In this document: positions 39,456 through 52,300 of the stretch, piece after piece
How positions within the stretch are numbered: the first letter of the stretch is position 1
How the letters are laid out: every line of letters begins with the position of its first letter
Origin: Sepiola atlantica
Taxonomy: Eukaryota > Mollusca > Cephalopoda > Sepiida > Sepiolidae
DNA: 64,000 bases
Direction of reading: 5' to 3'
Assembly (NCBI GenBank): GCA_963556195.1
Contig: CAUVYP010000593.1
Span: forward strand, 1 to 64,000
Program-made: the position numbers and the translations under genes
Notes under the pieces: model-generated
Seen by the model: the letters and a program-made list of their open reading frames with translations, nothing else
The model's database searches: none
What the model was told of the DNA's origin: nothing

Positions 39456-41062
39456 GAAGTGCAGCTCTTGTACTGCCGGAGATATGTCGATACAAACTGA
39501 ATACGCAAAACATCAACAAAATTTAGCGCGTTTTAAAGTTGATATCGCTTTTGTTTATAACTTCCACATTTATTTGAATTGTGCAACGAAACTTTGCAGA
39601 CAGTCTCGAATAGGCCTTTTCTACTGATGTACCAAGTTTCACAAGTGCAGCTCTTGTACTGCCGGAGATATGTCGATACCAACTGAATACGCAAAACATC
39701 AACAAAATTTAACGCGTTTTAAAGTTGATATCGCTTTTGTTTATAACTTCCACATTTATTCGAATTGTGCAACGAAACTTTGCAGACAGTCTCGAATAGG
39801 CCTTTTCTACTGAAGTACCAAGTTTCAGAAGTGCAGCTCTTGTACTGCCGGAGATATGTCGATACAAACTAAATACGCAAAACAACAACAAAATTTAGCG
39901 CGTTTTAAAGTTGATATCGCTTTTGTTTATAACTTCCACATTTATTCGAATTGTGCAACGAAACTTTGCAGACAGTCTCAAATAGGCCTCCTGTACTACA
40001 GTACCAAGTTTCAGAAGTGCAGCTCTTGTACTGCCTGAGATATGTCGATACAAACTGAATACGCACTACATCAACAAAATTTAGCGCGTTTTAAAGTTGA
40101 TATCGCTTTTGTTTATAACTTCCACATTTATTCGAATTGTGCAACGAAACTTTGCAGACAGTCGCAGAGACACATGTTCTACTGGAGTACCAAGTTTTAG
40201 AAGTGCAGCTCTTGTACTGCCGGAGATATGTCGATACAAACTGAATACGCAAAACATCAACAAAATTTAGCGCGTTTTAAAGTTGATATCGCTTTTGTTT
40301 ATAACTTCCACATTTATTCGAATTGTGCAACGAAACTTTGCAGACAGTCTCGAATAGGCCTTTTCTACTGATGTACCAAGTTTCACAAGTGCAGCTCTTG
40401 TACTGCCGGAGATATGTCGATACCAACTGAATACGCAAAACATCAACAAAATTTAACGCGTTTTAAAGTTGATATCGCTTTTGTTTATAACTTCCACATT
40501 TATTCGAATTGTGCAACGAAACTTTGCAGACAGTCTCGAATAGGCCTTTTCTACTGAAGTACCAAGTTTCAGAAGTGCAGCTCTTGTACTGCCGGAGATA
40601 TGTCGATACAAACTAAATACGCAAAACAACAACAAAATTTAGCGCGTTTTAAAGTTGATATCGCTTTTGTTTATAACTTCCACATTTATTCGAATTGTGC
40701 AACGAAACTTTGCAGACAGTCTCAAATAGGCCTCCTGTACTACAGTACCAAGTTTCAGAAGTGCAGCTCTTGTACTGCCTGAGATATGTCGATACAAACT
40801 GAATACGCACTACATCAACAAAATTTAGCGCGTTTTAAAGTTGATATCGCTTTTGTTTATAACTTCCACATTTATTCGAATTGTGCAACGAAACTTTGCA
40901 GACAGTCGCAGAGACACATGTTCTACTGGAGTACCAAGTTTTAGAAGTGCAGCTCTTGTACTGCCGGAGATATGTCGATACAAACTGAATACGCAAAACA
41001 TCAACAAAATTTAGCGCGTTTTAAAGTTGATATCGCTTTTGTTTATAACTTCCACATTTATT
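39456..41062. repeat. 4-monomer tandem duplication (744 bp)
   Basis: Bases 39,456-40,318 match 40,200-41,062 at an offset of four monomers. The unit order is ctgatgtacc/cacaag, then gataccaactg with ttaacgcg, then cctgtactacagtacc with tgcctgag, then cgcactacatc with B-prime. The match is longer than the 744-bp unit, so the second copy reads on into a partial third before diverging. The copies are almost identical. Confidence 0.82.
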
Positions 41063-41157
41063 AGAATTGTGCAACGAAACTTTGCAGACAGTCTCGAATA
41101 GGCCTTTTCTACTGAAGTACGAAGTTTCAGAAGTGCAGCTCTTGTACTGCCGGAGAT

Positions 41158-41343
41158 ATGTCGATACAAACAAAATACGCAAAACAACAACAAAATTTAG
41201 CGCGTTTTAAAGTTGATATCGCTTTTGTTTATAACTTCCACATTTATTCGAATTGTGCAACGCAACTTTGCAGACAGTCGCGGAGACACATTTTTTACTG
41301 ACGTACCAAGTTTCAGAAGTGCAGCTCTTGTACTGCCGGAGAT
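41158..41343. repeat. Chimeric monomer, second fusion of the same kind as 35,392
   Basis: The start, acaaaatacgcaaaacaac, matches the inverted-repeat lineage (40,600). The variable segment is cgcggagacaca, with extra private changes (cgcaactttg, ttttttactgacg). As at 35,392, the inverted-repeat segment and the cgcactacatc start are absent. It could be an independent deletion or an inherited copy that then mutated. Confidence 0.65.
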
Positions 41344-41525
41344 ATGTCGATACAAACTGAATACGCAAAACATCAACAAAATTTAGCGCGTTTTAAAGTT
41401 GATATCGCTTTTGTTTATAACTTCCACATTTATTCGAATTGTGCAACGAAACTTTGCAGACAGTCTCGAATAAGCCTTTTCTACTAGAGTCCTAAGTTTC
41501 AGAAGTGCAGCTCTTGTACTGCCGG

Positions 41526-44500
41526 AGATATGTCGATACAAACTGAATACGCAAAACATCAACAAAATTTAGCGCGTTTTAAAGTTGATATCGCTTTTGT
41601 TTATAACTTCCACATTTATTCGAATTGTGCAACGAAACTTTGCAGACAGTCGTGGAGACACATTTTCTACTGAAGTACCAAGTTTCAGAAATGCAACTCT
41701 TGTACTGCCGCAGATATGTCGATACAAACTGAATACGCAAAACATCAACAAAATTTAGCGCGTTTTAAAGTTGATATCGCTTTTGTTTATAACTTCCACA
41801 TTCATTCGAATTGTGCAACGAAACTTTGCAGACAGTCTCGACTAGGCCTTTCCTACTGAAGTACCAAGTTTCAGAAGTGCAGCTCTTGTACTGCCGGAGA
41901 TATGTCGATACAAACTAAATACGCAAAACATCAACAAAATTTAGCGCGTTTTAAAGTTGATATCGCTTTTGTTTATAACTTCCACATTTATTCGAATTGT
42001 GCAACGAAACTTTGTAGACAGTCTCAAATAAGCCTGTTCAACTTAAGTACCAAGGTTCAGAAGTGCAGCTCTTGTACTCCCGGAGATATGTCGATACAAA
42101 CTGAATACGCACCACATTAACAAAATTTAGCGCGTTTTAAAGTTGATATCGCTTTTGTTTATAACTTCCACATTTATTCGAATTGTGCAACGAAACTTTG
42201 CAGACAGTCGCGGAGACACATGTTCTACTGGAGTACCAAGTTTTAGAAGTGCAGCTCTTGTACTGCCGGAGATATGTCGATACAAACTGAATACGCAAAA
42301 CATCAACAAAATTTAGCGCGTTTTAATGTTGATATCGCTTTTGTTTATAACTTCCACATTTATTCGAATTGTGCAACGAAACTTTGCAGACAGTCGCGGA
42401 TACAGATTTTCTACTGAAGTACCAAGTTTCAGAAGTGCAGCTCTTGTACTACCGGAGATATGTCGATACAAACTGAATACGCAAAACATCAACAAAATTT
42501 AGCGCGTTTTAAAGTTGATATCGCTTTTGTTTATAACTTCCACACTTATTCGCATTGTGCAACGAAACCTTGCAGACAATCGCGGAGACACATTTTCTAC
42601 TGAAGTACCAAGTTTCAGAAGTGCAGCTCTTGTCCTGCCGGAGATATGTCGATACAAACTGAATACGCAAAACATCAACAAAATTTAGCGCGTTTTAAAG
42701 TTGATATCGTTTTTGTTTATAACTTCCACATTTATTCGAATTGTGCGACGAAACTTTGCAGACAGTCTCGAATAGGCCTTTTCTACTGAAGTACTAAGTT
42801 TCAGAAGTGCAGCTCTTGTACTGTCGGAGATATGTCGATACAAACTGTATACGCAAAACATCAACAAAATTTAGCGCGTTTTAAAGTTGATATCGCTTTT
42901 GTTTATAACTTCCACATTTATTCGAATTGTGCAACGAAACTTTGCAGACAGTCGTGGAGACAGATCTTCTACTGAAGTACCAAGTTTCAGAAATGCAGCT
43001 CTTGTACTGCCGCAGATATGTCGATACAAACTGAATACGCAAAACATCAACAAAATTTAGCGCGTTTTAAAGTTGATATCGCTTTTGTTTATAACTTCCA
43101 CATTTATTCGAATTGTGCAACGAAACTTTGCAGACAGTCGTGGAGACACATTTTCTACTGAAGTACCAAGTTTCAGAAATGCAACTCTTGTACTGCCGCA
43201 GATATGTCGATACAAACTGAATACGCAAAACATCAACAAAATTTAGCGCGTTTTAAAGTTGATATCGCTTTTGTTTATAACTTCCACATTCATTCGAATT
43301 GTGCAACGAAACTTTGCAGACAGTCTCGACTAGGCCTTTCCTACTGAAGTACCAAGTTTCAGAAGTGCAGCTCTTGTACTGCCGGAGATATGTCGATACA
43401 AACTAAATACGCAAAACATCAACAAAATTTAGCGCGTTTTAAAGTTGATATCGCTTTTGTTTATAACTTCCACATTTATTCGAATTGTGCAACGAAACTT
43501 TGTAGACAGTCTCAAATAAGCCTGTTCAACTTAAGTACCCAGGTTCAGAAGTGCAGCTCTTGTACTCCCGGAGATATGTCGATACAAACTGAATACGCAC
43601 CACATTAACAAAATTTAGCGCGTTTTAAAGTTGATATCGCTTTTGTTTATAACTTCCACATTTATTCGAATTGTGCAACGAAACTTTGCAGACAGTCGCG
43701 GAGACACATGTTCTACTGGAGTACCAAGTTTTAGAAGTGCAGCTCTTGTACTGCCGGAGATATGTCGATACAAACTGAATACGCAAAACATCAACAAAAT
43801 TTAGCGCGTTTTAATGTTGATATCGCTTTTGTTTATAACTTCCACATTTATTCGAATTGTGCAACGAAACTTTGCAGACAGTCGCGGATACAGATTTTCT
43901 ACTGAAGTACCAAGTTTCAGAAGTGCAGCTCTTGTACTACCGGAGATATGTCGATACAAACTGAATACGCAAAACATCAACAAAATTTAGCGCGTTTTAA
44001 AGTTGATATCGCTTTTGTTTATAACTTCCACACTTATTCGCATTGTGCAACGAAACCTTGCAGACAATCGCGGAGACACATTTTCTACTGAAGTACCAAG
44101 TTTCAGAAGTGCAGCTCTTGTCCTGCCGGAGATATGTCGATACAAACTGAATACGCAAAACATCAACAAAATTTAGCGCGTTTTAAAGTTGATATCGTTT
44201 TTGTTTATAACTTCCACATTTATTCGAATTGTGCAACGAAACTTTGCAGACAGTCTCGAATAGGCCTTTTCTACTGAAGTACTAAGTTTCAGAAGTGCAG
44301 CTCTTGTACTGTCGGAGATATGTCGATACAAACTGTATACGCAAAACATCAACAAAATTTAGCGCGTTTTAAAGTTGATATCGCTTTTGTTTATAACTTC
44401 CACATTTATTCGAATTGTGCAACGAAACTTTGCAGACAGTCGTGGAGACAGATCTTCTACTGAAGTACCAAGTTTCAGAAATGCAGCTCTTGTACTGCCG

Positions 44501-44627
44501 CAGATATGTCGATACAAACTGAATACGCAAAACATCAACAAAATTTAGCGCGTTTTAAAGTTGATATCGCTTTTGTTTATAACTTCCACATTTATTCGAA
44601 TTGTGCAACGAAACTTTGCAGACAGTC
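41526..44627. repeat. 8-monomer tandem duplication (1,488 bp)
   Basis: Bases 41,526-43,139 match 43,014-44,627 at exactly eight monomers. I saw two differences: gtgcgacg at 42,746 against gtgcaacg, and gtacccagg at 43,540 against gtaccaagg. The unit contains cgtggaga/ccgcag, cattcattcg, actaaat with ctgttcaactt, B-prime, taatgttg, cacacttattcg, gtactaag with actgtcgg, and a second cgtggaga unit with cagatcttc. At about 99.9% identity this is among the most recent events in the window. Confidence 0.85.
41716..41901 (+). repeat. Monomer subclass with cattcattcg and ctcgactagg
   Basis: This A-derived unit has cattcattcg (T to C before the TTCGAA palindrome), ctcgactagg, and cctttcctactg. It follows the cgtggaga/ccgcag unit and precedes the actaaatacg unit. 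Equivalent units start at 23,676, 28,883, 31,487, 33,904, 35,950, 38,182, 43,204, 46,366 and 49,900. Copies at 35,950 and 38,182 add attcgacttg, which ties these two HOR copies together. The 46,366 copy keeps cttttctactg. Confidence 0.75.
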
Positions 44628-46923
44628 TCAAATAGGCCTTTTCTACTGAAGTACAAAGTTTCAGATGTGCAGCTCTTGTACTGCCGGAGATATGTCGATA
44701 CAAACTGAATACGCAAAACATCAACAAAATATAGCGCGTTTTAAAGTTGATATCGCTTTTGTTTATAACTTCCACATTTATTCGAATTGTGCAACAAAAC
44801 TTTGCCGGCAGTCGCGGAGACACGTTTTCTACTGAAGTTCCAAGTTTCAGAAGTGCAGCTCTTGTACTGCCGGAGATATGTCGATACAAACTGAATACGC
44901 AAAACATCAACAAAATTTAGCGCGTTTTAAAGTTGATATCGCTTTTGTTTATAACTTCCACATTTATTCGAATTGTGCAACGAAACTTTGCAGACAGTCG
45001 CGGAGACACATTTTCTACTGAAGTACCAAGTTTCAGAAGTGCAGCTCTTGTACTGCCGGAGATATGTCGATACAATCTGAATACGCAAAACATCAACAAA
45101 ATTTAGCGCGTTTTAAAGTTGATATCGCTTTTGTTTATAACTTCCACATTTATTCGAATTGTGCAACGAAACTTTGCAGACAGTCTCGAATAGGCCTTTT
45201 CTACTGATGTACCAAGTTTCACAAGTGCAGCTCTTGTACTGCCGGAGATATGTCGATACCAACTGAATACGCAAAAAATCAACAAAATTTAACGCGTTTT
45301 AAAGTTGATATCGCTTTTGTTTATAACTTCCACATTTATTCGAATTGTGCAACGAAACTTTGCAGACAGTCTCGAATAGGCCTTTTCTACTGAAGTACCA
45401 AGTTTCAGATGTGCAGCTCTTGTACTGCCGGAGATATGTCGATACAAACTGAATACGCAAAACATCAAGAAAATTTAGCGCGTTTTAAAGTTGATATCGC
45501 TTTTGTTTATAACTTCCACATTTATTCGAATTGTGCAACGAAACTTTGCAGACAGTCGCAGAGACACATGTTCTACTGGAGTACCAAGTTTCAGAAGTGC
45601 AGCTTTTGTACTGCCGGAGATATGTCGATACAAACTGAATACGCAAAACATCAACAAAATTTAGCGCGTTTTAAAGTTGATATCGCTTTTGTTTATAACT
45701 TCCACATTTATTCGAATTGTGCAACGAAACTTTGCAGACAGTCTCGAATAGGCCTTTTCTACTGAAGTACCAAGTTTCAGAAGTGCAGCTCTTGTACTGC
45801 CGGAGATATGTCGATACAAACTGAATACGCAAAACATCAACAAAATTTAGCGCGTTTTAAAGTTGATATCGCTTTTGTTTATAACTTCCACATTTATTCG
45901 AATTGTGCAACGAAACTTTGCAGACAGTCGCGGAGACACATTTTCTACTGAAGTACCAAGTTTCAGAAGTGCAGCTCTTGTACTGCCGGAGATATGTCGA
46001 TACAAACTGAATACGCAAAACATCAACAAAATGTAGCGCGTTTTAAAGTTGATATCGCTTTTGTTTATAACTTCAACATTTATTCGAATTGTGCAACGAA
46101 ACTTTGCAGACAGTCTCGAATAAGCCTTTTCTACTGAAGTCCTAAGTTTCAGAAGTGCAGCTCTTGTACTGCCGGAGATATGTCGATACAAACTGAATAC
46201 GCAAAACATCAACAAAATTTAGCGCGTTTTAAAGTTGATATCGCTTTTGTTTATAACTTCCACATTTATTCCAATTGTGCAACGAAACTTTGCAGACAGT
46301 CGTGGAGACACACTTTCTACTGAAGTACCTAGTTTCAGAAATGAAACTCTTGTACTGCCGCAGATATGCCGATACAAACTGAATACGCAAAACATCAACA
46401 AAATTTAGCGCGTTTTAAAGTTGATATCGCTTTTGTTTATAACTTTCACATTCATTCGAATTGTGCAACGAAACTTTGCAGACGGTCTCGACTAGGCCTT
46501 TTCTACTGAAGTACCAAGTTTCAGAAGTGCAGCTCTTGTACTGCCGGAGATATGTCGATACAAACTAAATACGCAAAACATCAACAAAATTTAGCGCGTT
46601 TTAAAGTTGATATCGCTTTTGTTTATAACTTCGACATTTATTCGAATTGTGCAACGAAACTTTGTAGACAGTCTCAAATAGGCCACTTCTACTTAAGTAC
46701 CAAGGTTCAGAAGTGCAGCTCTTGTACTCCCGGAGATATGTCGATACAAACTGAATACGCACCACATTAACAAAATTTAGCGCGTTTTAAAGTTGATATC
46801 GCTTTTGTTTATAACTTCCACATTTATTCGAATTGTGCAACGAAACTTTGCAGACAGTCGCGGAGACACATGTTCTACTGGAGTACCAAGTTTTAGAAGT
46901 GCAGCTCTTGTACTGCCGGAGAT

Positions 46924-47109
46924 ATGTCGATACAAACTGAATACGCAAAACATCAACAAAATTTAGCGCGTTTTAATGTTGATATCGCTTTTGTTTATAA
47001 CTTCCACATTTATTCGAATTGTGCAACGAAACTTTGCAGACAGTCGCGGATACAGATTTTCTACTGAAGTACCAAGTTTCAGAAGTGCAGCTCTTGTACT
47101 ACCGGAGAT
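46924..47109 (+). repeat. Monomer subclass with cggatacaga
   Basis: This B-derived unit has cgcggatacagattttc in the variable segment. In most copies it also has ttttaatgttg in place of ttttaaagttg near unit position 53. It nearly always follows the B-prime unit with aagttttagaag, giving a fixed pair. Pairs are seen with this member starting at 29,441, 31,859, 34,462, 36,508, 38,740, 42,274, 43,762, 46,924 and 50,458. The copies at 8,618 and 15,868 have the variable-segment mutation but normal ttttaaag, so the two changes are separable and arose at different times. Confidence 0.8.
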
Positions 47110-48411
47110 ATGTCGATACAAACTGAATACGCAAAACATCAACAAAATTTAGCGCGTTTTAAAGTTGATATCGCTTTTGTTTATAACTTCCACACTTATT
47201 CGCATTGTGCAACGAAACCTTGCAGACAATCGCGGAGACACATTTTCTACTGAAGTACCAAGTTTCAGAAGTGCAGCTCTTGTACTGCCGGAGATATGTC
47301 GATACAAACTGAATACGCAAAACATCAACAAAATTTAGCGCGTTTTAAAGTTGATATCGCTTTTGTTTATAACTTCCACATTTATTCGAATTGTGCAACG
47401 AAACTTTGCAGACAGTCTCGAATAGGCCTTTTCTACTGAAGTACTAAGTTTCAGAAGTGCAGCTCTTGTACTGCCGGAGATACGTCGATACAAACTGTAT
47501 ACGCAAAACATCAACAAAATTTAGCGCGTTTTAAAGTTGATATCGCTTTTGTTTATAACTTCCACATTTATTCGAATTGTGCAACGAAACTTTGCAGACA
47601 GTCGTGGAGACAGATTTTCTACTGAAGTACTAAGTTTCAGAAATGCAGCTCTTGTACTGCCGCAGATATGTCGATACAAACTGAATACGCAAAACATCAA
47701 CAAAATTTAGCGCGTTTTAAAGTTGATATCGCTTTTGTTTATAACTTCCACATTTATTCGAATTGTGCAACGAAACTTTGCAGACAGTCTCAAATAGGCC
47801 TTTTCTACTGAAGTACAAAGTTTCAGATGTGCAGCTCTTGTACTGCCGGAGATATGTCGATACAAACTGAATACGCAAAACATCAACAAAATTTAGCGCG
47901 TTTTAAAGTTGATATCGCTTTTGTTTATAACTTCCACATTTATTCGAATTGTGCAACGAAACTTTGCAGACAGTCGCGGAGACACATTTTCTACTGAAGT
48001 ACCAAGTTTCAGAAGTGCAGCTCTTGTACTGCCGGAGATATGTCGATACAAACTGAATACGCAAAACATCAACAAAATTTAGCGCGTTTTAAAGTTGATA
48101 TCGCTTTTGTTTATAACTTCCACATTTATTCGAATTGTGCAACGAAACTTTGCAGACAGTCTCGAATAGGCCTTTTCTACTGAAGTACCAAGTTTCAGAT
48201 GTGCAGCTCTTGTACTGCCGGAGATATGTCGATACAAACTGAATACGCAAAACATCAACAAAATTTAGCGCGTTTTAAAGTTGATATCGCTTTTGTTTAT
48301 AACTTCCACATTTATTCGAATTGTGCAACGAAACTTTGCAGACAGTCTCGAATAGGCCTTTTCTACTGAAGTATTAAGTTTCAGAAGTGCAGCTCTTGTA
48401 CTGCCGGAGAT

Positions 48412-48597
48412 ATGTCGATACAAACTGAATACGCAAAACATCAACAAAATTTAGCGCGTTTTAAAGTTGATATCGCTTTTGTTTATAACTTCCACATTTA
48501 TTCGAATTGTGCAACGAAACTTTGCAGACAGTCGCAGAGACACATGTTCTACTGGAGTACCAAGTTTTAGAAGTGCAGCTTGTGTACTGCCGGAGAT
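48412..48597 (+). repeat. Monomer subclass B-prime (acatgttctactgg)
   Basis: This B-derived unit has cgcagagacacatg, then ttctactggag, and usually aagttttagaag downstream. It recurs through the array, for example in units starting 15,496, 22,746, 24,048, 27,953, 29,255, 34,276, 36,322, 40,042, 42,088, 43,576, 46,738, 50,272, 51,946 and 53,806. Copies with cgcggagacacatg instead follow a unit containing cgcaccacattaac, so at least two HOR lineages share the subclass. Units at 52,690, 55,108, 56,782, 57,898 and 59,201 add agctgttg, which creates a CAGCTG palindrome not present in other monomers. Confidence 0.8.
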
Positions 48598-48783
48598 ATG
48601 TCGATACAAACTGAATACGCAAAACATCAACAAAATTTAGCGCGTTTTAAAGTTGATATCGCTTTTGTTTATAACTTCCACATTTATTCGAATTGTGCAA
48701 CGAAACTTTGCAGACAGTCTCGAATAGGCCTTTTCTACTGAAGTACCAAGTTTCAGAAGTGCAGCTCTTGTACTGCCGGAGAT
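48598..48783 (+). repeat. Reference monomer, type A (canonical)
   Basis: This is a clean example of the commonest monomer. Unit position 1 is the A of atgtcgatac. Type A is defined by ctcgaatagg followed by ccttttctactgaag at unit positions 122-145. It contains an AGGCCT palindrome at about positions 129-134 that type B lacks. The near-invariant first 120 bases hold the palindromes TTTAAA, GATATC and ATTCGAAT once each. Subclasses of A recur at fixed places in the higher-order repeats: cacaag instead of cagaag near position 159, gtattaag or gtcctaag near 147-152, cagatgtg near 160, and ctcaaatagg. Confidence 0.9.
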
Positions 48784-48969
48784 ATGTCGATACAAACTGA
48801 ATACGCAAAACATCAACAAAATTTAGCGCGTTTTAAAGTTGATATCGCTTTTGTTTATAACTTCCACATTTATTCGAATTGTGCAACGAAACTTTGCAGA
48901 CAGTCGCGGAGACACATTTTCTACTGAAGTACCAAGTTTCAGAAGTGCAGCTCTTGTACTGCCGGAGAT
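48784..48969 (+). repeat. Reference monomer, type B (canonical)
   Basis: Type B carries cgcggagacaca at unit positions 122-133 where type A carries ctcgaataggcc. The two differ at six positions (123, 126, 128, 130, 131, 133) that always change together, while the flanks are identical. The unit has the same length and the same first 120 bases as type A. B subclasses include cgcagagacacatg with ctggag, cgtggagaca with agaaatgcag and ccgcag, and cggatacaga. A and B monomers are interleaved irregularly rather than in a strict dimer. Confidence 0.9.
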
Positions 48970-49305
48970 ATGTCGATACAAACTGAATACGCAAAACATC
49001 AACAAAATTTAGCGCGTTTTAAAGTTGATATCGCTTTTGTTTATAACTTCCACATTTATTCGAATTGTGCAACGAAACTTTGCAGACAGTCTCGAATAGG
49101 CCTTTTCTACTGAAGTACCAAGTTTCAGATGTGCAGCTCTTGTACTGCCGGAGATATGTCGATACAAACTGAATACGCAAAACATCAACAAAATTTAGCG
49201 CGTTTTAAAGTTGATATCGCTTTTGTTTATAACTTCCACATTTATTCGAATTGTGCAACGAAACTTTGCAGACAGTCTCGAATAGGCCTTTTCTACTGAA
49301 GTATT

Positions 49306-52300
49306 AAGTTTCAGAAGTGCAGCTCTTGTACTGCCGGAGATATGTCGATACAAACTGAATACGCAAAACATCAACAAAATTTAGCGCGTTTTAAAGTTTA
49401 TATCGCTTTTGTTTATAACTTCCACATTTATTCGAATTGTGCAACGAAACTTTGCAGACAGTCGCGGAGACACATTTTCTACTGAAGTACCAAGTTTCAG
49501 AAGTGCAGCTCTTGTACTGCCGGAGATATGTCGATACAAACTGAATACGCAAAACATCAACAAAATGTAGCGCGTTTTAAAGTTGATATCGCTTTTGTTT
49601 ATAACTTCAACATTTATTCGAATTGTGCAACGAAACTTTGCAGACAGTCTCGAATAAGCCTTTTCTACTGAAGTCCTAAGTTTCAGAAGTGCAGCTCTTG
49701 TACTGCCGGAGATATGTCGATACAAACTGAATACGCAAAACATCAACAAAATTTAGCGCGTTTTAAAGTTGATATCGCTTTTGTTTATAACTTCCACATT
49801 TATTCCAATTGTGCAACGAAACTTTGCAGACAGTCGTGGAGACACACTTTCTACTGAAGTACCTAGTTTCAGAAATGAAACTCTTGTACTGCCGCAGATA
49901 TGCCGATACAAACTGAATACGCAAAACATCAACAAAATTTAGCGCGTTTTAAAGTTGATATCGCTTTTGTTTATAACTTTCACATTCATTCGAATTGTGC
50001 AACGAAACTTTGCAGACAGTCTCGACTAGGCCTTTCCTACTGAAGTACCAAGTTTCAGAAGTGCAGCTCTTGTACTGCCGGAGATATGTCGATACAAACT
50101 AAATACGCAAAACATCAACAAAATTTAGCGCGTTTTAAAGTTGATATCGCTTTTGTTTATAACTTCCACATTTATTCGAATTGTGCAACGAAACTTTGTA
50201 GACAGTCTCAAATAGGCCACTTCTACTTAAGTACCAAGGTTCAGAAGTGCAGCTCTTGTACTCCCGGAGATATGTCGATACAAACTGAATACGCACCACA
50301 TTAACAAAATTTAGCGCGTTTTAAAGTTGATATCGCTTTTGTTTATAACTTCCACATTTATTCGAATTGTGCAACGAAACTTTGCAGACAGTCGCGGAGA
50401 CACATGTTCTACTGGAGTACCAAGTTTTAGAAGTGCAGCTCTTGTACTGCCGGAGATATGTCGATACAAACTGAATACGCAAAACATCAACAAAATTTAG
50501 CGCGTTTTAATGTTGATATCGCTTTTGTTTATAACTTCCACATTTATTCGAATTGTGCAACGAAACTTTGCAGACAGTCGCGGATACAGATTTTCTACTG
50601 AAGTACCAAGTTTCAGAAGTGCAGCTCTTGTACTACCGGAGATATGTCGATACAAACTGAATACGCAAAACATCAACAAAATTTAGCGCGTTTTAAAGTT
50701 GATATCGCTTTTGTTTATAACTTCCACACTTATTCGCATTGTGCAACGAAACCTTGCAGACAATCGCGGAGACACATTTTCTACTGAAGTACCAAGTTTC
50801 AGAAGTGCAGCTCTTGTACTGCCGGAGATATGTCGATACAAACTGAATACGCAAAACATCAACAAAATTTAGCGCGTTTTAAAGTTGATATCGCTTTTGT
50901 TTATAACTTCCACATTTATTCGAATTGTGCAACGAAACTTTGCAGACAGTCTCGAATAGGCCTTTTCTACTGAAGTACTAAGTTTCAGAAGTGCAGCTCT
51001 TGTACTGCCGGAGATACGTCGATACAAACTGTATACGCAAAACATCAACAAAATTTAGCGCGTTTTAAAGTTGATATCGCTTTTGTTTATAACTTCCACA
51101 TTTATTCGAATTGTGCAACGAAACTTTGCAGACAGTCGTGGAGACAGATTTTCTACTGAAGTACCAAGTTTCAGAAATGCAGCTCTTGTACTGCCGCAGA
51201 TATGTCGATACAAACTGAATACGCAAAACATCAACAAAATTTAGCGCGTTTTAAAGTTGATATCGCTTTTGTTTATAACTTCCACATTTATTCGAATTGT
51301 GCAACGAAACTTTGCAGACAGTCTCAAATAGGCCTTTTCTACTGAAGTACAAAGTTTCAGATGTGCAGCTCTTGTACTGCCGGAGATATGTCGATACAAA
51401 CTGAATACGCAAAACATCAACAAAATTTAGCGCGTTTTAAAGTTGATATCGCTTTTGTTTATAACTTCCACATTTATTCGAATTGTGCAACGAAACTTTG
51501 CAGACAGTCGCGGAGACACATTTTCTACTGAAGTACCAAGTTTCAGAAGTGCAGCTCTTGTACTGCCGGAGATATGTCGATACAAACTGAATACGCAAAA
51601 CATCAACAAAATTTAGCGCGTTTTAAAGTTGATATCGCTTTTGTTTATAACTTCCACATTTATTCGAATTGTGCAACGAAACTTTGCAGACAGTCTCGAA
51701 TAGGCCTTTTCTACTGAAGTTCCAAGTTTCAGATGTGCAGCTCTTGTACTGCCGGAGATATGTCGATACAAACTGAATACGCAAAACATCAACAAAATTT
51801 AGCGCGTTTTAAAGTTGATATCGCTTTTGTTTATAACTTCCACATTTATTCGAATTGTGCAACGAAACTTTGCAGACAGTCTCGAATAGGCCTTTTCTAC
51901 TGAAGTATTAAGTTTCAGAAGTGCAGCTCTTGTACTGCCGGAGATATGTCGATACAAACTGAATACGCAAAACATCAACAAAATTTAGCGCGTTTTAAAG
52001 TTGATATCGCTTTTGTTTATAACTTCCACATTTATTCGAATTGTGCAACGAAACTTTGCAGACAGTCGCAGAGACACATGTTCTACTGGAGTACCAAGTT
52101 TTAGAAGTGCAGCTTGTGTACTGCCGGAGATATGTCGATACAAACTGAATACGCAAAACATCAACAAAATTTAGCGCGTTTTAAAGTTGATATCGCTTTT
52201 GTTTATAACTTCCACATTTATTCGAATTGTGCAACGAAACTTTGCAGACAGTCTCGAATAGGCCTTTTCTACTGAAGTACCAAGTTTCAGAAGTGCAGCT

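Larger units (their letters stand above)
45772..49305. repeat. 19-monomer duplication, copy 1 (3,534 bp)
   Basis: This segment matches 49,306-52,434 at an offset of 3,534 bp. Shared private marks include aaaatgtagcg with cttcaacattt, agaaatgaaactc with gatatgccg, ggccacttc, and gatacgtcg. Seven differences were noted, for example gacggtctcg at about 46,484, cttcgacatt at about 46,633, and gttta for gttga at 49,399. Confidence 0.85.

Noticed and set aside
48598..48783. CENP-B box on the minus strand (tttcgttgcacaattcgaat)
   Set aside because: The first half fits TTCGNNNNA, but the required CGGG half is ATTC. A half match to a loose motif is not evidence for CENP-B binding.
48598..48783. Hammerhead ribozyme core, as found in some animal satellites
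   Set aside because: The best candidates are ctgaagt and, in some units, ctgatgt, neither of which matches CUGANGA. Although gaaac is present, I see no matching stem arrangement on either strand.
48598..48783. tRNA-like Pol III promoter (tattcgaattg as a B box)
   Set aside because: It matches the B-box consensus only partly, there is no A box at the right distance, and no tRNA fold is evident. ATTCGAAT is simply a palindrome in the conserved part.
48598..48783. Bacterial-style promoters, ribosome binding sites and terminators
   Set aside because: The AT-rich repeat gives chance matches in every unit. With no supported gene, and a clearly eukaryotic-type satellite, they carry no meaning.
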